NCBI GenBank assembly: GCA_028280405.1
Contig: JANQLW010000051.1
Coordinates: 1-34,576 of the forward strand
Source: Bacteroidales bacterium
GTDB taxonomy: Bacteria; Bacteroidota; Bacteroidia; Bacteroidales; GCA-2711565
Reading direction: 5' to 3'
Length of the DNA stretch: 34,576 bases
The position numbers were made by a program, and so were the translations under genes. Below the pieces are notes generated by a model. The model saw nothing but the letters and a program-made list of their open reading frames with translations, did not search any database and was not told the DNA's origin. Positions 7,339 to 16,655 of this stretch are shown here, one piece after another (position 1 is the first letter of the stretch; every line of letters starts with the position of its first letter).

Positions 7339-9030
7339 ATGAATAAAAGACTGAAATTCCTTTTTCTAATGCTGAGTATAGTTGTTTTAACTATGACTGG
7401 CTTTAAGATTACACAATATCCTCAGAACAATGAATATCCTATAGCTATTAATCAGGCTTATGAATTTTTTATGGAAGCTAAAAAACTAGCTGATCTTGAT
7501 GATTCAAAATTGTGGGGTGTTTATATGTATGGCCCCATGATGTTTGTTGATCCAAAGACCCGTTTTATTGTTGCCAATGAAGCTGATTTAGAAGGGAAAT
7601 TATCAAAGGAATGTGACGTTTTTATTGGTTATCTTGATAAAAGACAAGGAATTGCCAATACTTCAATTCAGTGGGCTGGGAAACAGTGGATGATGATTAA
7701 CTGGGATTTCCTCCCAAAGAATTTTCCGTTGAAAAGAAAAAATCTGATGATGCATGAACACTTTCATCGTATTCAGGGAGAAATTCCTTTATCAGCCGGA
7801 TCAGCTAATAACCCTCATCTGGATAAAATGTGGGGACGGATTTGGTTAAAAATGGAGTGGAATGCGTTGGAAAAAGCAATCTTTTCAAAAGGAAATGAAA
7901 GGTCTCAAGCGATAAAGGATGCACTTACGTTTAGAAATTACCGCCATGAATTATTTCCAAATGCAAAACAAAATGAACAACAACTTGAAATAAATGAAGG
8001 AATGGCTGAATACACAGGTTTCATATTAAGTCATCTGAAGAAGCAAGATCAGCTTGATTATTTCAAAACGAATATCACTGCTTATAAAATGTCAACATCC
8101 TATGTTCGTTCTTTTGCTTATTTATCCGGCCCTATCTATGGATATCTTTTATATGAAAAAAATAAAAAATGGAACAAAAATCTAAATGCAGAAAGTGATT
8201 TAGGCGATTTTTTACAATCAGCTTATAATATTGTATTACCTGATAATTTAGGAAAAACAGTAAAAGAAAGAACAGGATTTTATAACTATGACTACGTTTA
8301 CCAAATTGAACATGATTTGGAAATTGCCCGGATCGAATTGAATAAACAATTTTGTGAAAAGTTTATTAAGGGGCCGGTGATCAGATTTGACCTTCAAAAA
8401 ATGAATTTTACATTTAATCCAAGTAATTTAAAATCTTTTAACGGCTATGGAACGGTTTACCCAAGCATGAAAATGACTGATGTTTGGGGGACATTGGAAG
8501 TTGATGGTGGAATGGCTTTAATGGATGATAAATGGTCGACAGTAAAAGTTTCTGCTAAAAACCTGAAGATTCAAAGTAATTTAATTGCAGGAGAAGGCTG
8601 GACGTTAAAATTCGGTCATGAATCAGAACTTATATCCGGCAAAAGGCCTGGTGATTTTGAACTAAGGAAAATCGAAAGTGTTAAAAAGGAATTAAGCATA
8701 AAAAATTTAAAACAAAAATTTCTTAAAAACCCGGTATTGATTTGTAAAACGGATAGTTTATTACGATATAAATTTTCTCCGGGGGCTGATATAAAAATGC
8801 CTGATGTCGGCATTGTATATAAAGCTCCAATCAGCATTACAGATGTCTGGGGTCTATTGAAAGTTGAGAAGGGTTATACTTTTATTAATAAAGAAAGGAC
8901 TCATTTTTTAGTTGGGTTACCTTTAAAAGAAGAGAATGGAAAGATCAGTGGAGATGGCTGGGTTTTATATCCTAATGATGGCTGGATGCTTAAACAAAAA
9001 GAAAGAAATATGATATTGATCCGGAAATAA
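7339..9030 (+). CDS. Exported HExxH metallopeptidase-like protein with duplicated C-terminal unit
   Basis: I do not recognise the family of this 563-residue protein. A signal peptide or N-terminal anchor (about 1-22) suggests export. The motif HEHFH (H139, E140, H143) is a zinc-binding HExxH, and NEGMAEYTG about 77 residues later supplies glutamates (E220, E224) at a distance seen in gluzincin-type peptidases. The C-terminal third holds two similar units, each starting with TDVWG (about 380 and 501) and containing GxGW about 35 residues later (418-421 and 538-541); these may be a binding module used twice. It is divergent from a two-component operon with an OmpR-type site between, and convergent with module A. 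It could be a protease supplying peptides, but catalysis is unproven. Confidence 0.75.
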   Translation: MNKRLKFLFLMLSIVVLTMTGFKITQYPQNNEYPIAINQAYEFFMEAKKLADLDDSKLWGVYMYGPMMFVDPKTRFIVANEADLEGKLSKECDVFIGYLDKRQGIANTSIQWAGKQWMMINWDFLPKNFPLKRKNLMMHEHFHRIQGEIPLSAGSANNPHLDKMWGRIWLKMEWNALEKAIFSKGNERSQAIKDALTFRNYRHELFPNAKQNEQQLEINEGMAEYTGFILSHLKKQDQLDYFKTNITAYKMSTSYVRSFAYLSGPIYGYLLYEKNKKWNKNLNAESDLGDFLQSAYNIVLPDNLGKTVKERTGFYNYDYVYQIEHDLEIARIELNKQFCEKFIKGPVIRFDLQKMNFTFNPSNLKSFNGYGTVYPSMKMTDVWGTLEVDGGMALMDDKWSTVKVSAKNLKIQSNLIAGEGWTLKFGHESELISGKRPGDFELRKIESVKKELSIKNLKQKFLKNPVLICKTDSLLRYKFSPGADIKMPDVGIVYKAPISITDVWGLLKVEKGYTFINKERTHFLVGLPLKEENGKISGDGWVLYPNDGWMLKQKERNMILIRK

Positions 9031-9098
9031 AAATATATGGCCCCTTTTATTTGTAGGATATCAAAATAAGTTTAAGATATCAGTTTGTTTTATAAAGT
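9023..9098 (+). repeat. Copy A of a ~75-nt noncoding repeat
   Basis: Starting at the stop codon of the metallopeptidase-like gene, this stretch closely matches 21485-21562. Both contain GGAAATAAAAAT, then CCCCTTT, then GGATATCAAAATA, and later AGTTTGT followed by TATAAA. Both lie between a plus-strand protease-associated gene and the 3' end of a SusC/SusD module. It may mark the edge of a duplicated unit or be a shared 3' untranslated element. Confidence 0.7.
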
Positions 9099-9126
9099 CA
9101 TAAGGAGATATTATCAAAATTTAAAA

Positions 9127-9169
9127 AAACTAAAAACCCTCAGAACCTATAAAGCTATGATTCTGAGGG
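9127..9169 (-). terminator. Terminator of module A
   Basis: A 9-bp stem (CCCTCAGAA 9137-9145 with TTCTGAGGG 9161-9169) is followed on the minus strand by TTTTTAGTTTTTTT. It lies downstream of the last gene of the minus-strand module. Confidence 0.8.
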
Positions 9170-9227
9170 AAAATTTGTGACCCAAATTTAATTATTAAAG
9201 TTGTTTGCAACCTCTATGATACTTTGC

Positions 9228-10211
9228 TTAAGGTCTGACTTCATTTGTGTGAAGGTTTAAGCTTTCAGCGAATTCAACGCCATCGACCCTTGTTATTCTT
9301 ACAACACCCCACCAACCGTATACTGGTGTAAACATGCTTTCTACATATATATCGATCGATGCTCCGTTTACATCCACTATGGCCCAGGTTGTTTTATAAA
9401 ATCCTTCAGATGTTGTTACTAAACCACTAGGGAAATCATGAACCAATGTGTTGGGAAGGGACCATTTATTAAATCCAAAGTCGCTTACATAGTATGTTCC
9501 GGGCGGTTCAGTTAATGTAATATCTATGGTTCCTGTTGTACCAACACCAATACCAAGCATACTGAATCCTGCACCGGCCTCAATATATTCGTAAGTATAA
9601 CTACCTTCTAATACAGGAGGGTAATAATCCTGGTATTTTACTTGTAGTCCAAAATTATTTTCTGATATTGGGTTATCAAAAGAGTCAAATACTGATCCAT
9701 CCGAATGTATAATCTTCCATGTGAGTGTAAAAAAATCCCCATCCAATAAATGAACTTCTGATCGGTCATTTAAAAATTCATTCGAAAACAATTCATACAA
9801 ATCTTCTGCAGGAATCTTTAAAGAAAACGTCCCATCTTCGGGAATTACAGTTATTGTAGTAAAAAGTTTTCTTGTATAATCAAAAGGCTCTGTATAATTA
9901 TATCCATCTTTTTCTTCTGCATTAACATAAATTTCAACCTTTGAAATATTTTCAATTTTTGCGATTGATTTTATTTTGAAGTTTAATTCCAGTGTATCAG
10001 AAACTGGATAGGTTTCTAAAGTCAAAAGGTTTGTTTCCCATATAAAGGATGCAATACCGTTGACTGCATTTACGGTAATAGCTGTGTTAGCTTGCCATGC
10101 AATCTTTTCAGGGGTTACTGCTGCATCAAATTCATCACTTTTGCTACAAGAAATCATTAAGATTACAAGTAATGACTTGGTAATTAGGTTTATATATTTT
10201 AGTTTTTTCAT
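9228..10211 (-). CDS. SusCD-linked lipoprotein of unknown function
   Basis: The 327-residue protein has a hydrophobic signal sequence ending in the lipobox MISC (C22), so it is probably surface or periplasmic. The rest is rich in beta-type sequence with aromatic residues and no catalytic motif that I recognise. It follows the SusD gene by 29 bp as the last gene of module A. That is the usual place for a surface lipoprotein that binds or processes the transported substrate in Sus-like systems. No specific family is assigned. Confidence 0.8.
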   Translation of the reverse strand: MKKLKYINLITKSLLVILMISCSKSDEFDAAVTPEKIAWQANTAITVNAVNGIASFIWETNLLTLETYPVSDTLELNFKIKSIAKIENISKVEIYVNAEEKDGYNYTEPFDYTRKLFTTITVIPEDGTFSLKIPAEDLYELFSNEFLNDRSEVHLLDGDFFTLTWKIIHSDGSVFDSFDNPISENNFGLQVKYQDYYPPVLEGSYTYEYIEAGAGFSMLGIGVGTTGTIDITLTEPPGTYYVSDFGFNKWSLPNTLVHDFPSGLVTTSEGFYKTTWAIVDVNGASIDIYVESMFTPVYGWWGVVRITRVDGVEFAESLNLHTNEVRP

Positions 10212-10240
10212 GCCTTTAAATTTAATAGTGTTAGTACTAA

Positions 10241-11635
10241 CTAATTTAAATTCGGATTAATTTGCTTAATCTTTTCAGATATTGGTACAACATATTTATC
10301 ACTGCCGGGTTCCAATGTGAATACTTCTCCCGAAGGATTTGTACGTGTGTAGGTGTCAATAGATTCACCATAAGCATGATAACGTTTCAAATCAATCAAG
10401 TTATAGCCTGTCATTCTTAACTCTTTTCGTCTTTCTTCCTTTATGACTTGCAATGTTGTTTGATCGTCTGCATATACCAGAGGTATGAAGTTTGTAATTC
10501 TTTTCTCTAGTAATTTGTTAAGAATTGTAATAGCCCCCGAACCATCACCTGTTCTTACTTTAGCTTCTGCATTTACCAAATATATGTTAGGAGTAGTTAT
10601 GCCAGATTGAGTATAGTAGTTAAATGCAGCAAAACAAAAATATGGGCTTACATCAACTTCATCGATATTCGTTTGAGAACTAAAGAGTGTCCATCTCAAA
10701 TCATTTGTTTTGTCATACAAATCGGCTAATTCTGTACTATATAGTGAAGCCGGGTTAAAGTGAGTTTGCTTTAAATTTCTATTCCAAATACACTCCTTAT
10801 TGTCATAATTACCTTCAAAATCCTGAATAGTCAAGCCTGACCATGGGTTGCCCGGAGTAGCTAATGAAAAAGTATTATAGTCATATAAATAATCATAATA
10901 CTCTAAAGATTTATCTGAAAAAGTGACCGCATTCTCAAATTCACCTTTGTAAAGAGCAACGAGTGCTTTTAAGCCGTATAATGAGGCTATTCCGGGCCTG
11001 AAGTTTGCAGTTTGGTTATAATCTTCAGCGTTTTCCAATAACAATGGTTCTGCTACATCCAGATCTTTTTCTATTTGGGCATATATTTCTCCAATGGTAG
11101 CTCTTGATAATTTGGCATCCAAATCAAGTTCTAAACTTAGGGAAACTCCAGGTAAATCAATATTTGAACTACTATAGTGATGCGCATATTCATTTACCAA
11201 TATAAAATATTCAAATGCACGTTGGGCATAGGCTTCACCCTTGATTTTATTTCTTTCAGACTCAGTGCGGTTGCCCAAATCGGCATTGTCGATTTCACTG
11301 ATTATTAGGTTGAAGATATAAATGTATTTGTATCTATCAATCCAATCCTTATCATCTTTTGTAAGGCCATAAGGTGACTCATCCCATTCGTATTGCAATT
11401 GACGCTCCATGTCTGTTAAACCGTTATAGGTTAAATCAGACATATATAAATCAGGATCCATATAATTCAGATTGGTCCAGACCCCATATGTGACAAACGG
11501 ATCTTCAAGAAGCTTATCAAAATCTTCTATGGTTTGGGGTATAAGTGTACCATTGGGGATTACATCCAAAAAGTTATCATTGTTGCATGATACCAGTATG
11601 ATTGAAATTATTATCGTTTTTAATATCTTTTTCAT
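10241..11635 (-). CDS. RagB/SusD-family outer-membrane lipoprotein (module A)
   Basis: The 464-residue protein starts with a short signal sequence and a lipobox ILVSC (C17), followed by the FLDVIPNGTL motif seen just after the lipid anchor of SusD proteins. The TPR-like middle includes YAQRAFEYFILVNEYA. The C-terminal part has EERRKELRMTGYNLIDLKRY, a conserved SusD feature. SusD proteins form a lid over the SusC barrel and capture substrate outside the cell. The gene begins 11 bp after the stop of susC. The SusD family is not limited to glycans: the related RagAB system imports peptides. Confidence 0.94.
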   Translation of the reverse strand: MKKILKTIIISIILVSCNNDNFLDVIPNGTLIPQTIEDFDKLLEDPFVTYGVWTNLNYMDPDLYMSDLTYNGLTDMERQLQYEWDESPYGLTKDDKDWIDRYKYIYIFNLIISEIDNADLGNRTESERNKIKGEAYAQRAFEYFILVNEYAHHYSSSNIDLPGVSLSLELDLDAKLSRATIGEIYAQIEKDLDVAEPLLLENAEDYNQTANFRPGIASLYGLKALVALYKGEFENAVTFSDKSLEYYDYLYDYNTFSLATPGNPWSGLTIQDFEGNYDNKECIWNRNLKQTHFNPASLYSTELADLYDKTNDLRWTLFSSQTNIDEVDVSPYFCFAAFNYYTQSGITTPNIYLVNAEAKVRTGDGSGAITILNKLLEKRITNFIPLVYADDQTTLQVIKEERRKELRMTGYNLIDLKRYHAYGESIDTYTRTNPSGEVFTLEPGSDKYVVPISEKIKQINPNLN

Positions 11636-11646
11636 AATATCCTCCT

Positions 11647-14600
11647 TTATAAAGTTGCATTAATTCCAAAAGTGAATGTTTTCAAATTGCTCCACGCACT
11701 TTTTCTGCCTCCCAGTTCCGGATCCAGGTTTTTCTTATTGGCTGTCCACAGAAATGGGTTAGTAACCTGGGCTGTTAACCTCAGACCTTTAATATGGATT
11801 TTCTCACAAATTGCCCTAGGGATGTTATAGCCAAGCGTAATGTCTTTTACTCTCACAAAGGCTGCATCGTGAATAAAATTCTGCCCCATTCTCCAGTATT
11901 CTCCGGTTGTGAATACATCCCATTTGCTTTCGTATTCACCAGAATGAGGATTAAGCATTTGATTGTATGGAATAGCTGGGATATCGGTTGTTGCTTCATC
12001 CCCGGGTTGTTGCCATCTGTTGTTTAAATAAGTAGGCAACTGTCTTCCCAGTGAAGCAAAATAAGACCCATAGGCATACTCTCTAAACTTGTGTCCGAAT
12101 TTGAAATGCAGGTTTATTGCCAAATCAAAGTTTTTGTAATAAATCTTTGTATTTATTCCTCCATAATAAGGTGCTATTTGCTCGCCCTGGTATAGTAATT
12201 CATCAACGTCAACTTCAGATTTATAGGGCTTGGCATTTCCTTCGGTATCGTAGGTTAGTGGCCTGCCAAATTCATCCAGCCCTGCATAATTGTAGGACAT
12301 TATATTTTCCAGGGGTTTTCCTTCGGCCAATTCGCCGCTGGCTACCAAATTAGCAACCCCTGAGATAGCATTATCAAAGCTTGTTACGCGATTTTGATTA
12401 TAACTAAAATTAAGTGTAATATCCCATCTTAAATCCTCTTTTTTTAGTATGGAAGTGTTTAAAGATAGTTCAAAACCTTTGTTACTCATGGATGCGTAAT
12501 TTACCAATGCTGAACTAAATCCATTGGTAGGATCTATTATCCTTGAACTTAGTAAGTCATTGCTTTTTCTTGAGTATATTTCCAAACTGCCAAATAGTTT
12601 GTTTTTGAATATAGAAAAGTCAATAGCATAATTTAAAACCCTGGTCTCTTCCCATCTTAAATGGGGGTTCGCTGGATTTGTGAGCGCTAAATATTCATAT
12701 AAATTTCTTCCTCCCGCAAAATTTCTATTGCTAGCTTGGGCATAAGGTGAAAACATATTACTGGCGTTTCCAGTTAGACCATAGGAAACCCTTAGTCTTA
12801 AACGATTTATCCATTCATAAGGTTTAAGAAATTCTTCATTGTGGATATTCCAGCCACCTCCTACAGACCATAAGGGTTTGTAGCGATAATCGGGATCACT
12901 GCCAAAGAGATTCTTTTGATCAACACGATAACTGGCATTAAATGAGTACTTGTTGTCAAAATCATATCCCGCTGTAACAAATGCCGATACTTCTCTGATA
13001 TCGTCATCTTCAAATTCATAAAAATTTCCCCAGAGTCTGTATCCTCTAAAATTGGTTATAACTCCACTGGTAAAATCAGCTTCGTTGATGTACACAGAAG
13101 TTGATTGCTTCTTATTATATCCATATTTTCTATCCCGTGAAATGTCATAAGTGATTTTCCTCATTTCTGTACCGGCAAATAAATTAATGTTGTGTTTCTT
13201 AATTCTTTTGTCCCAGTTTAGTGTATTTCTTATATTCCAGGATTGACTATTTCTTTTGGTCATATAATATTCTGTCCCTACCGGGAGATAAAACTTATCT
13301 TCAGATATATCATAAAAATGAGCTGCTTTTAATCTCATTCTGGAGGTTTCCATGGAATAGTATTCATCTCTGTTGTAAACTCCTTTTTCAAATTGAAAGC
13401 TGGACTTAAACTTCAGGCCATTAATGATTTTAACTTCCAATGCAAAATTCGCTCTTACGTCTAGATTTTCGTTGGTAATATCGCTATTACGCGCATCTTC
13501 CAATATATTATTGTGCATTGATATTCCTGTTAGTTCTTCCCTTTCGGCAGCAGCCCACTTATTAAGAAGGGTTGTGCCACTATTGTAATAAGGGATGGTT
13601 TGTCCATAGTCATCAACCAATATTTCCCAGGGGGCTGCTAGTAGAACATTAGCAGGACTTACTCCATTATCAAACGCTTTGCGAAGTGATACATTAAGAC
13701 CTGCTGTAAAACTAATATTATCGTTGTATTTGTAAGTGTTCCTTAAATTAAGGATAAACCGGTTGTTGGAATTTCCAATGGAGCTGCTTAAATTGTCATT
13801 GAATACAAAAGAACCATAAAAAGCATTTTTTTCACCCCCGCCGCTAACCGATAAATTATAGGTTTGTTGAAAGGCATTTCTAAGTAAATATTTTTCATAA
13901 TCTTTTGTGGCATCCCTGCTTCTCAATTCATCCCAGTAAGCCTCTAACTGAGCTTTTGACCATTGATTTCCATTAGGAGCATCCCCATTGTATAAAATAA
14001 AAGCTTCATCTGTTAATGACATAGGGTTTCCGCTTTGAGCCAGATAAGAATAATTGTACCAGTTTTTCTCTTCAAATTCCAAAATCATATCCAAATTATC
14101 AGAAGGACTCATCCATTCCATTTTTGAATAATTGATATTCTCCGTAATAGAAAATATGGAAGAAAAATTGATTTTTAATTTCTCATTTTTTGCTGCTTTT
14201 TTAGTTGTTATGACAATTACACCATTACTGGCCTTTGCTCCCCAAATTGATGCGGCCGATGCATCTTTTAGCACCGTTACAGACTCAACGTCATCCGGAT
14301 TAATGGTTGACAAATCACCTTCAATTGGAAACCCGTCAACAACATATAATGGTCGGGTTGCATTCTCGTCAGTAAAGGGACTGATCATAGAACTGATACC
14401 GCGTACACGTACATCTACTCTACCGGTATTAAGATCTTTTACAAAATCAACTCCGGGAGAAAAACCTTCAATTCTATCCAATATGTTATTCGAAGTTCTT
14501 TGCTGTAATAATTCATTGTCAATTTTTGCAAATGAACCTGTGGCCCTTTGCAGAGGAAGTGTTTGATAGCCGGTTACTACCACTTCTCTCAACAATTCTT

Positions 14601-15222
14601 CATCCTCCTCCAATACAATGTTAAAATTAGTATTGTTAACAACTACGATCTGCTGGCTTTTAAATCCTACATAACTAATCTTTAAAATAGAGGCTTTGCT
14701 TCTGACTTTAAATGTAAAGTTTCCGTTTAGATCAGTGGTAACTCCACGGCTTGTTCCTACTTCTATAATAGATGCACCGGGTAATGAGTTCCCATCCGAA
14801 TCTTTTACAACACCATTTATTTCAATAAAAGTTTGTATTGCTTTTGATTGATTTTTTGATTTGGTACTGAAAATGGCAATGAAATCATCAATGATTGTAA
14901 ATGTGAGATCTTCTTCCTTTAATAATGATCTCATTACAACATTGAGATTAGCATTTTTAATATTCATACTAACTTTCTTTGAAGGATCCAGATCAGCGCT
15001 ATTATAAACTACTATAAGACCTGTTTGTTTTTCAATATCTTTAAACACTTCAGATATTTCTTTATCCGTAAATTCCAGGTTAATTTTTGTTTGAGAATAA
15101 ACCGTTGAAAAGGATTGCATGATCATACACATTAGGAATGCAAATGCATATTTCAAGTGTAACACCTTCATCTTTTTTACTTTTTGACCGCAAAAAGTAA
15201 ACATCGATAATTTAAATTTCAT
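11647..15222 (-). CDS. SusC/RagA-type TonB-dependent receptor with STN signalling domain (module A)
   Basis: The 1191-residue outer-membrane protein has in order: a positively charged extension (MKFKLSMFTF), a signal peptide ending near YSQ (44), an STN domain (about 47-118, KINLEFTDKEISEVFKDIE), a carboxypeptidase-regulatory-like domain (about 134-205, NGVVKDSDGNSLPGASI), the SusC motif REVVVTGY, a plug (to about 335, with DASAASIWGAKASNGVIVITTKK) and a 22-strand-type barrel. The STN domain is the part that contacts FecR in transport-coupled signalling, in line with the fecR and sigma genes just upstream. The barrel ends in leucine rather than the usual aromatic residue. The start is supported by alignment with the module B paralog. 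A predicted antisense RNA covers its leader. Confidence 0.95.
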   Translation of the reverse strand: MKFKLSMFTFCGQKVKKMKVLHLKYAFAFLMCMIMQSFSTVYSQTKINLEFTDKEISEVFKDIEKQTGLIVVYNSADLDPSKKVSMNIKNANLNVVMRSLLKEEDLTFTIIDDFIAIFSTKSKNQSKAIQTFIEINGVVKDSDGNSLPGASIIEVGTSRGVTTDLNGNFTFKVRSKASILKISYVGFKSQQIVVVNNTNFNIVLEEDEELLREVVVTGYQTLPLQRATGSFAKIDNELLQQRTSNNILDRIEGFSPGVDFVKDLNTGRVDVRVRGISSMISPFTDENATRPLYVVDGFPIEGDLSTINPDDVESVTVLKDASAASIWGAKASNGVIVITTKKAAKNEKLKINFSSIFSITENINYSKMEWMSPSDNLDMILEFEEKNWYNYSYLAQSGNPMSLTDEAFILYNGDAPNGNQWSKAQLEAYWDELRSRDATKDYEKYLLRNAFQQTYNLSVSGGGEKNAFYGSFVFNDNLSSSIGNSNNRFILNLRNTYKYNDNISFTAGLNVSLRKAFDNGVSPANVLLAAPWEILVDDYGQTIPYYNSGTTLLNKWAAAEREELTGISMHNNILEDARNSDITNENLDVRANFALEVKIINGLKFKSSFQFEKGVYNRDEYYSMETSRMRLKAAHFYDISEDKFYLPVGTEYYMTKRNSQSWNIRNTLNWDKRIKKHNINLFAGTEMRKITYDISRDRKYGYNKKQSTSVYINEADFTSGVITNFRGYRLWGNFYEFEDDDIREVSAFVTAGYDFDNKYSFNASYRVDQKNLFGSDPDYRYKPLWSVGGGWNIHNEEFLKPYEWINRLRLRVSYGLTGNASNMFSPYAQASNRNFAGGRNLYEYLALTNPANPHLRWEETRVLNYAIDFSIFKNKLFGSLEIYSRKSNDLLSSRIIDPTNGFSSALVNYASMSNKGFELSLNTSILKKEDLRWDITLNFSYNQNRVTSFDNAISGVANLVASGELAEGKPLENIMSYNYAGLDEFGRPLTYDTEGNAKPYKSEVDVDELLYQGEQIAPYYGGINTKIYYKNFDLAINLHFKFGHKFREYAYGSYFASLGRQLPTYLNNRWQQPGDEATTDIPAIPYNQMLNPHSGEYESKWDVFTTGEYWRMGQNFIHDAAFVRVKDITLGYNIPRAICEKIHIKGLRLTAQVTNPFLWTANKKNLDPELGGRKSAWSNLKTFTFGINATL

Positions 15223-15328
15223 AATTTTGTGTTTAAGTTAATATTTAATAATGCCAATATCACATGAGAATATTGGGTATTATTTTATTTGATTAAACCG
15301 AAAATGTATCAGCATTTTCGGTTTTTTT
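15222..15328 (+). ncRNA. Predicted antisense RNA over the susC leader (module A)
   Basis: A plus-strand TAATTTTG box (15222-15229, exact TAnnTTTG) begins at the base opposite the first base of the susC ATG. Downstream are a hairpin (15254-15260 with 15270-15276) and a 12-bp terminator hairpin (15295-15306 with 15313-15324) running into seven T on the plus strand. No plus-strand gene precedes it for several kilobases. Transcription from about 15235 would give an RNA of about 93 nt. Module B has the same arrangement. Cis-encoded antisense RNAs at susC leaders, such as DonS, are known in Bacteroides. No -33 TTTG is evident. Confidence 0.5.
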
Positions 15329-15348
15329 ATGACATCATATTTTAGCAT

Positions 15349-16518
15349 TTAGTTGTTATTCTTTATCGAAATTGTATCATTATGTACTTCATAGCTAATG
15401 TGATTTGTTACCTCAAGGATCTTTAAAATTATGCTTAAAGGCTTATCTTTTTTAGCTGCACCATTAAATAGTGAATTCTTAAGTTTATTATTTTCAAACT
15501 GGAAATTGACATCATACCATCTGCTCAGTTTTTTAGTCAGATCTTCCAAACGTATATTTTTAAATCTGAATATTCCATCCTTCCATTGAGCATACATCTC
15601 AGCATCAACTTTCTTTAATTTTAGTTTGTTGTTTTTGAATTCGGATTGATACCCGGGCTCCATATCTATTTCCTCGCTTGAGCTAATGATTCTCACTTTC
15701 CCTTCTAAAAGTGTTGTTGTAATGCTATGATCATCTTTATAAGCAGAAACATTGAATGAAGTTCCCAGAACCTTTATTTCAATACCATTTGTTTTCACAA
15801 TAAATGGTTTAGATTCATTTTTAGCTACCTCAAAATAGGCTTCTCCTTCCAATACTACATTTCTTTGCTCACCTATAAACTCAACAGGGAACTCAAATTT
15901 TGTATCTGAGTTTAGCCATACTGCAGTCCCATCAGATAGAATGACTTTGTATTCTCCACCAATAGGAACAGTGACTTTGTTATTTTGGGGTATATTGTTT
16001 GGAGCTGTGTTTTTGTATACAATGGTGTTTATTGAGTCTTTAATTTCCAGTAAGTTATTTTTTAATAAAACTTTGCTTTGTAGATCATTGTTTAAAGTAA
16101 TCGTTTTACCGTTGCTAAGTGTTAAAAATGCCTTATTTGTCCCCGGACGTATAGCCTCTAGTTGTGCAAATGTATCAGGTTCAGCAGTTTTCTTGTTGAA
16201 TTGCATATAGTAAAAAAGAATACTTCCGAATAAAACCGGTATTAGAATTGCGGCAGCATACTTAAGCTTTCTGTTCAACGATAGTAATTTTGATCTTTTG
16301 ATTTCGGTTTTTTCATCAATTTGACTCCAGGCTTTTTCTTTATTAATTTTTTTGAGAATATCTATATCCTTGGCTATAAGAAAGGCATGCATTATATTTT
16401 TATATTCTTGCTTATTTTGAGAGGATTCTGATATCCATTTTTTCAATAAAATATCTTCTTCAATAGAAATGGATTTATTGAGTTCTTTTAAAGCTAGTTT
16501 TAATATTAAGTCATTCAT
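15349..16518 (-). CDS. FecR-family anti-sigma factor (module A)
   Basis: The 389-residue inner-membrane protein has a cytoplasmic N-terminal region (1-85) that would hold the sigma factor, one transmembrane helix (about 86-105) and a periplasmic part. The FecR domain (about 183-275) shows VPIGGEYKVILSDGTAVWLNS, EGEAYFEVAK and VLGTSFNVSAY. The DUF4974-type C-terminus (about 318-386, with RLEDLTKKLSRWYDV) resembles a secretin/TonB short domain and would meet the STN domain of SusC. It lies between the sigma gene and susC. A minus-strand TATTTTTG box (16591-16598) just upstream suggests that it may also have its own promoter. Confidence 0.93.
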   Translation of the reverse strand: MNDLILKLALKELNKSISIEEDILLKKWISESSQNKQEYKNIMHAFLIAKDIDILKKINKEKAWSQIDEKTEIKRSKLLSLNRKLKYAAAILIPVLFGSILFYYMQFNKKTAEPDTFAQLEAIRPGTNKAFLTLSNGKTITLNNDLQSKVLLKNNLLEIKDSINTIVYKNTAPNNIPQNNKVTVPIGGEYKVILSDGTAVWLNSDTKFEFPVEFIGEQRNVVLEGEAYFEVAKNESKPFIVKTNGIEIKVLGTSFNVSAYKDDHSITTTLLEGKVRIISSSEEIDMEPGYQSEFKNNKLKLKKVDAEMYAQWKDGIFRFKNIRLEDLTKKLSRWYDVNFQFENNKLKNSLFNGAAKKDKPLSIILKILEVTNHISYEVHNDTISIKNNN

Positions 16519-16590
16519 ATCTATGAGATATTTTTTATTTGATACAAAAGATAATATGATTCACATGTTAATCCAAAAATGTTTTACATA

Positions 16591-16598
16591 CAAAAATA
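16591..16598 (-). promoter_or_regulatory. Candidate -7 box upstream of fecR (module A)
   Basis: On the minus strand this reads TATTTTTG, an exact TAnnTTTG match, in the 137-bp gap between the sigma and fecR genes. It predicts a leader of about 65 nt. The AT-rich context makes a chance match possible. Confidence 0.3.
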
Positions 16599-16655
16599 TT
16601 GTCTTTCATCATTTTTTTAAAAGACACGATTTTTAATAAATTGGGTGGAATAGAA

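Noticed and set aside
14132..14566. Plus-strand 144-codon reading frame inside susC of module A
   Set aside because: It lies antisense to the conserved plug domain and is a by-product of that coding; no start signals or homology.
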